A DNA stretch of 64,000 nucleotides from JBBDYG01 sp040901765. Lineage in GTDB: Bacteria > Planctomycetota > Planctomycetia > Pirellulales > Lacipirellulaceae. Below the pieces are notes generated by a model, which did not search any database, had not been told where the DNA came from, and worked only from the letters and a program-made list of their open reading frames with translations. This document shows, in pieces, positions 59,766-64,000 of the stretch. A program made the position numbers and the translations under genes. The stretch spans positions 1-64,000 of the forward strand of contig JBBDYG010000116.1 of the NCBI GenBank assembly GCA_040901765.1. The letters are read 5' to 3'. Each line of letters begins with the position of its first letter. Position 1 is the stretch's first letter.

Positions 59766-61930
59766 GGCTTGGTGGTCCTTCGATTCAAGTCGTAGAACTT
59801 CTGCTGATCTCTAGCCAGTTCAGTGAGTAGTTCGGAGGGTATGAAACGCTTGCCGAGTGCTGCATAGGGTTTAAGCATCTCGACGATCTTGGCAGCGCCC
59901 ACGGTATCGGCCCAAAACAAGAGGCCGCCTCGAAAGGGAGGAAACCCCGTGCCAAAAATCATGCCGATGTCGACATCGCGAGCGTGTCGGACCAGCCCTT
60001 CTTCGAGCACTCGCGCCGCTTCGACCAGCATCGGCAGGAAGAGCCGGTCCGTAATCTGTTCGTTCGAGAGCGACGACTTCGCTCCGGCCCGCAGCGGATC
60101 AAGCAATTTGGCAACCTCTGGATCGGGCGCGGCGCGGCCCTTCTTGTTCTGATGAGAGAAGAACCCCCGGCCCGACTTCTGGCCCATCCGCCCAGCTTCC
60201 ACTAGCGCGGGCAGAATGCGCGAACCGCTGAAGCGGTCGGGGAACGCCGCGCAGAGAACGTTGCCCGCATAGAGCGCGGTATCAAGGCCTACCATGTCGT
60301 AAAGCTCAATCGGCCCCATTGGCATGCCGAAGCGCTTGGCGGCCTTGTCAACCGCTTCGATCGGCACACCTTCTTCCAATAGCTTCAACGCCTCGTCCAT
60401 GTAGGGCAGCAGTAGTCGATTCACGAGGAATCCCGGCCCGTCGAGCACTACGACCGGCATCTTTCCAAGATTCTTCGCATATTGGACCGCGGTGACGACC
60501 GTCTCGTCGCTTGTCGCGGGTCCGCGAATCACCTCGACAAGTTTCATCTTGCGCACGGGATTAAAAAAATGGATTCCGCAGAATCGGTCGGGCGATTTCA
60601 ATCCCTTTGCCAATCGCGTGACGGGAATCGTCGAGGTATTGGTTGCCAGAATCGCATCGGGCCGCATGAGCGGTTCGAGGCGGGTGAGCACCTCGCGTTT
60701 CACCTCTTCCTTCTCGATGACGGCCTCAATGACGAGGTCCGACGACGCTAATATTTCCGCAACCGTGGTGGCGGTGAGGCGGGCGGAGTATTGGATGGCG
60801 CGGTCCGCGTCCTTCCGTTTGGTCTCACGATTAAAGGAGACTTCATCGAGCACCAGTTGCTCGCCCCGCTCGAGCGCGTCGGCACGGCTGTCGCTAAGGA
60901 CGACCTGTAGGTCACGCTTAAGACTCGTTGCCGCGATGCCGGCGCCCATGATGCCGGCACCGATGACGGTGACCGAGCGAATTTCCTTAGGCTTGACCGC
61001 GTCGCTTGCAATCCCGCGATCTTTTTTGTTGGCGTCGGTCAGAAAGAACACATTCAGCAGCGCTTGATTGACGGGAGAACCAAATAACTCCGCCATCCCC
61101 TGCGCTTCGAGTTCCAGGGCCGCAGCGCTATCGAGTTGCACGCCTTGCAGCATGGTCTCCAGCGCCGCGAGCGGAGCGGGATACTGTCCTTTCGTCTGCT
61201 GTTGAATGTAGCCCGATGCCGCGGCACCCAAGAAGCCAAGCTCCGTTTCGGTGATATCGACCGGCCCTTGCCTGCGGCGACGATCCGCCAGGTAGGCCTT
61301 ACTTTTTTGCTCGTCTCGCACGATGGCGATCGCACTGGCAAGCAATCGCTCGCGCGGCACACAGTCGCTGCCCCAACCCATCGCCATTGCTTCGGTCGCC
61401 GAAATCGACTCGCCGCTGGTGATCATCTCCACGGCGTTGGAGAGTCCCACGATCCGCGGCGCGCGCACCGTTCCGCCCCAGCCCGGATAGATTCCTAATT
61501 TGACTTCGGGAAAACCGAGTTGTGTCGAGGGGTGATCGCTGAACACCCGCCGATCGCAGAATGAAACAAGCTCGGCCCCGCCGCCGACGCAGATTCCGTC
61601 GATGGCCGCGACGGTTACAAAAGGCGCGGTCGACATGCGGGCGAACAGTCGATGCCCACGGCGGCACATTTCCACCGTCTTTTCCTTCGGGCCGGCCAGG
61701 GAAGTCAGAAACTCGCGCAGGTCGGCGCCGGCGATAAACTGCCCGGGCTTGCCCGAAATGAGGATCAAGCCCGCCAAATCTTGCCGGCCTTCCAACTCGT
61801 CTAACTCACTGCTCAACCCATCGAGAACGGCTCCCGACAGCACGTTCGCCCCCTTGTTGGGCATGTCGATCGTGAGCACGACGATGTCCGGTTCCGGAAA
61901 CGAACGCCGGAACGTTGGCGAATCTGCCAT
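59762..61930 (-). CDS. fadJ: FadB/FadJ-like enoyl-CoA hydratase/3-hydroxyacyl-CoA dehydrogenase
   Basis: 722 residues. N-terminal crotonase domain with GGGAE (Glu120) and FPEVKLGIYPGWGG (Glu142), the two catalytic acids. The C-terminal dehydrogenase has VTVIGAGIMGAGIA (NAD-binding), FCGIHFFNPVRKMKLVEVI (catalytic His) and KRFGMPMGPIELYDMVGLD. The start follows GAGGAG. It is the first gene of the fad operon, coupled to the thiolase. FadB and FadJ cannot be told apart by eye. Confidence 0.9.
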   Translation of the reverse strand: MADSPTFRRSFPEPDIVVLTIDMPNKGANVLSGAVLDGLSSELDELEGRQDLAGLILISGKPGQFIAGADLREFLTSLAGPKEKTVEMCRRGHRLFARMSTAPFVTVAAIDGICVGGGAELVSFCDRRVFSDHPSTQLGFPEVKLGIYPGWGGTVRAPRIVGLSNAVEMITSGESISATEAMAMGWGSDCVPRERLLASAIAIVRDEQKSKAYLADRRRRQGPVDITETELGFLGAAASGYIQQQTKGQYPAPLAALETMLQGVQLDSAAALELEAQGMAELFGSPVNQALLNVFFLTDANKKDRGIASDAVKPKEIRSVTVIGAGIMGAGIAATSLKRDLQVVLSDSRADALERGEQLVLDEVSFNRETKRKDADRAIQYSARLTATTVAEILASSDLVIEAVIEKEEVKREVLTRLEPLMRPDAILATNTSTIPVTRLAKGLKSPDRFCGIHFFNPVRKMKLVEVIRGPATSDETVVTAVQYAKNLGKMPVVVLDGPGFLVNRLLLPYMDEALKLLEEGVPIEAVDKAAKRFGMPMGPIELYDMVGLDTALYAGNVLCAAFPDRFSGSRILPALVEAGRMGQKSGRGFFSHQNKKGRAAPDPEVAKLLDPLRAGAKSSLSNEQITDRLFLPMLVEAARVLEEGLVRHARDVDIGMIFGTGFPPFRGGLLFWADTVGAAKIVEMLKPYAALGKRFIPSELLTELARDQQKFYDLNRRTTKP

Positions 61931-62082
61931 GCACGAGTCTCCTCAAAATCACTGATGTGAGCGGGAATCAAATTGCTACCTCGTATGCTAGGTGGATTCA
62001 CAGGTTGGCGAAAGACCCTGATTTCCGACTCGTGATCGGTATTCCAGCGGGGGTTTGAACGGTCTTCCGGTTGGCCTCGTCA

Positions 62083-63243
62083 TCAGGCGACGGCTGGTGC
62101 CCGCAACCTTCTGCGATTGAAGAATCTCAAGATAACGACGGCACCAACGATAAGTGCCCCGTAAGTCGATTTCGCCGGTTCCGGCACGGCCGTTAAACCG
62201 GTCCCCAGCGGCCCCTCGGTCACTGGCGAGGTAAGCCCGAAGTTCGCGAACCATACCGCGTGATCATCCTGGCCTATGGTGCCATCGGCGTCACCATCCA
62301 TCGCGAGCAAGCCCGCGCTCTCCGTGCCAATTGCATCGCGCCACACCACGTAGTCGGCCGCGTCGACAACACGATCGTGATTGTAGTCGCCACGCACGCC
62401 GTAGACGTAGCGAGCGGCGGCAATGTCGTCGGGGTGAAGTTGGCGATTAATGGCGGTGCAACAAAAGGGTGCATTGGGGTTCTGAAAATCGCCGACGTAC
62501 ATCAGCCGTCGATCGGGGTCTTCGCCGTCCCAACGGGGATGATCAAGCCCGATCGCGGCATGTCCTAGTTCGTGGAGGAAGAGTCCCTCCAAGTCATCGC
62601 CGAAATTGAATACGTCCACTGGAGTTACATCTTCATCGCCGGGCGCGATGTGAAATGGCGACTGCTGCGCCGGACGAGCAAGGTTAAAGAAGACATCGCC
62701 TGAAAGTGGGAATTGCGTAATCTCGTTCGGCGGTCCCGGCGGACCAAAACCAATCGAGCCCGTATCCTTGAACCAGTGGTTCGGATCGGGCTGAAACGCG
62801 CCGATGCGAATGTTCGGGTAAATGGCACTGGGCGAATCGACGTCCAGGCCGGTGTCGGGAACTGGACCTACGAAGGTGATGTTCGCGACGGCAGACCAAG
62901 TATCGAACGCCCGCTGGATGGCGGCATCGAATGATCCCGCGCCGTGATTGGCTTCAATCAAGTTACGCAGTTCAGTAATGTTGCTCGTGCCGACAACGCC
63001 GCTGATGTCTGGTAAGCCGAAGGGATCGATGCGAAAGTTGGGATCGACACCCGTGCCGTCGAGCATGTATCCCCAGGTGACGACGGCCCCGGTGCCAGCG
63101 ACGGGGTCCGCGCCCCATTTGGAACCGTAACCGTTGCCAATGGTGTCGAACGCCAGTGCCGAACTGCCGATAATCAGCGCCAACGCGACCAGCGCAGGTG
63201 GCAAGCGGAATAAACGATGGCTCGGACTGGTGTAGATTGACAT
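62083..63243 (-). CDS. Secreted metzincin with dockerin and PEP-CTERM signal
   Basis: 386 residues: signal peptide, matrixin-like protease with HELGHAAIGLDH (224-235) and Met-turn candidate RLMYVGD (Met249), then a dockerin pair GDYNHDRVVDAADYVVW (285-301) and GDADGTIGQDDHAVW (317-331), and PEP-CTERM VPEP (353-356) with a helix and RRR end. Like the 4067 gene it should be exported and sorted by exosortase. Calcium-loaded dockerins may attach it to a cohesin-like partner. Confidence 0.85.
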   Translation of the reverse strand: MSIYTSPSHRLFRLPPALVALALIIGSSALAFDTIGNGYGSKWGADPVAGTGAVVTWGYMLDGTGVDPNFRIDPFGLPDISGVVGTSNITELRNLIEANHGAGSFDAAIQRAFDTWSAVANITFVGPVPDTGLDVDSPSAIYPNIRIGAFQPDPNHWFKDTGSIGFGPPGPPNEITQFPLSGDVFFNLARPAQQSPFHIAPGDEDVTPVDVFNFGDDLEGLFLHELGHAAIGLDHPRWDGEDPDRRLMYVGDFQNPNAPFCCTAINRQLHPDDIAAARYVYGVRGDYNHDRVVDAADYVVWRDAIGTESAGLLAMDGDADGTIGQDDHAVWFANFGLTSPVTEGPLGTGLTAVPEPAKSTYGALIVGAVVILRFFNRRRLRAPAVA

Positions 63244-63305
63244 GGGTAACTCAACTGCACTTTCAAAGGACGTTCTGCAGGCTTCATTTTACCAGATAAA
63301 CGCGG

Positions 63306-64000
63306 CTAGTCGGCAATCATCGGTTGCTTGTGCGATGAAAACATTATGCCGGCCTGACGAAGATGCTCGTGAACTTGTTGGAGATGTTCGTGGTCGCGGG
63401 TCTCGATCAGGCACAGCACGTCGACGGCCGAGGCGTCGGGGCCGCAGAAGACGCGGTCATGTGTGAGCTGCTTGATCGACGCGCCGCTGGCCGCCAGCAC
63501 GGTTGCCAAACGTGCTAGCCCCCCCGGGCGGTCGCTGATCGTGGCAGTGAAGCGGGACAGCCGGCCATCGGCGACGAGGCCCCGTTCGATTATGCGATCG
63601 AGCATCGTGGGGTCGATGTTTCCGCCGCCGAGCAACAGCACCACGCGTTTGCCAGCCAGTTCTGGCAGCTTACCAGATTCAAGCGCCGCGAGTGTCGTAG
63701 CCGCAGCGCCCTCGACGACGGCCTTTTCCCGCTCCAGCATCCGCAAAATGGCGAGTGAGATTTCGTCCTCGGACACCTCAACGACCCGGTCAACTAGATC
63801 GCGGGCAACGGCAAACGCATGCTGACCGATATCTGGCGTCGCAAGGCCATCGGCCAAAGTGTGGCCCGGGTCGATTTGAACAGGCTGACCGGCGGCCAAT
63901 GCGAGGCGGAACTTGGGCATGCTGGCGGGTTCCACGCCGATGATCTGCACTGCTGGCCGCACGCTCTTTACCGCCAGTGCGACGCCGGCGATCAGGCCCG
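63306..64000 (-). CDS. ilvA: Threonine ammonia-lyase (partial, 5' end outside window)
   Basis: The frame is open to the window edge; translation at the edge reads GLIAGVALAVKSVRPAVQIIGVEP, the end of the PLP-dependent domain. It continues through VVEGAAATTLAAL and LLLGGGNID, followed by a C-terminal ACT domain (RFTATISDRPGGLARLATVL). The combination is threonine ammonia-lyase of the biosynthetic or catabolic (TdcB-like with ACT) type. It removes ammonia from L-threonine to give 2-oxobutanoate. The gene symbol is approximate. Confidence 0.82.
   Translation of the reverse strand, partial: GLIAGVALAVKSVRPAVQIIGVEPASMPKFRLALAAGQPVQIDPGHTLADGLATPDIGQHAFAVARDLVDRVVEVSEDEISLAILRMLEREKAVVEGAAATTLAALESGKLPELAGKRVVLLLGGGNIDPTMLDRIIERGLVADGRLSRFTATISDRPGGLARLATVLAASGASIKQLTHDRVFCGPDASAVDVLCLIETRDHEHLQQVHEHLRQAGIMFSSHKQPMIAD

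Overview
The window reads as one contig of a planctomycete, most likely of the Pirellulales type. It carries a marker set hardly seen together elsewhere: three DUF1501 proteins with Tat-like leaders, a DUF1549/DUF1553 (PSD1-type) protein, a planctomycete cytochrome with WD40 repeats, a LEPR/LEARMML-type N-terminus on a giant secreted protein, dockerin plus PEP-CTERM tails, and an ECF sigma factor overlapping a Ser/Thr kinase. It appears to be a draft assembly: ten Ns (3637-3646) interrupt a terminator hairpin.

Layout. 129-2135: ABC exporter pair (minus). 2604-3599: secreted WXXGXW-type repeat protein. 3683-3964: mirrored, MITE-like block of short palindromes. 4067-6872: PEP-CTERM/dockerin protein converging on an AI-2E-type permease. 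7121-11649: BlaI repressor with operators and a BlaR1-like M56 protease fused to a thioredoxin domain and Ig-like domains. 12017-15451: two serine beta-lactamase-like domains fused to a VanX-type dipeptidase. 15729-22706: four-gene ABC-2 exporter operon flanked by two sialidase-like proteins. 24351-25874: HUMPS-family enzyme plus sugar-phosphate isomerase. 26261-30720: TraB-like protein, tiny basic protein, FabZ-like dehydratase, rhomboid, four-helix-bundle protein, ABC ATPase and tRNA-Glu. Here the intergenic spaces from 27221 to 28213 are each built from inverted arrays of a 7-bp repeat, and a wider pair of arrays encloses the four-helix-bundle gene.

30777-47058 holds the planctomycete-specific DUF1501/PSD1/cytochrome-WD40 genes, with accessory cassettes between them: an MNT-HEPN pair whose HEPN gene has an in-frame amber stop, a HigBA-like pair, a VapBC-like pair and an SseB-like gene. 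The last three form a stack in which each cassette begins just after the 3' end of a DUF1501 reading frame, because detached copies of that gene tail (43967-44032 and 44720-44827) separate them. This is the most unusual structure I found.

47388-51080 encodes a 1230-residue metzincin-type protease with a YWTD propeller. 51216-54481 is a kinase/sigma-factor pair. 54695-61930 is a fatty-acid beta-oxidation cluster (FadB-like, thiolase, acyl-CoA ligase, acyl-CoA dehydrogenase). 62083-63243 is a second dockerin/PEP-CTERM metzincin, and the window ends inside a threonine ammonia-lyase gene. Assignments rest on reading motifs by eye; no database search was possible.
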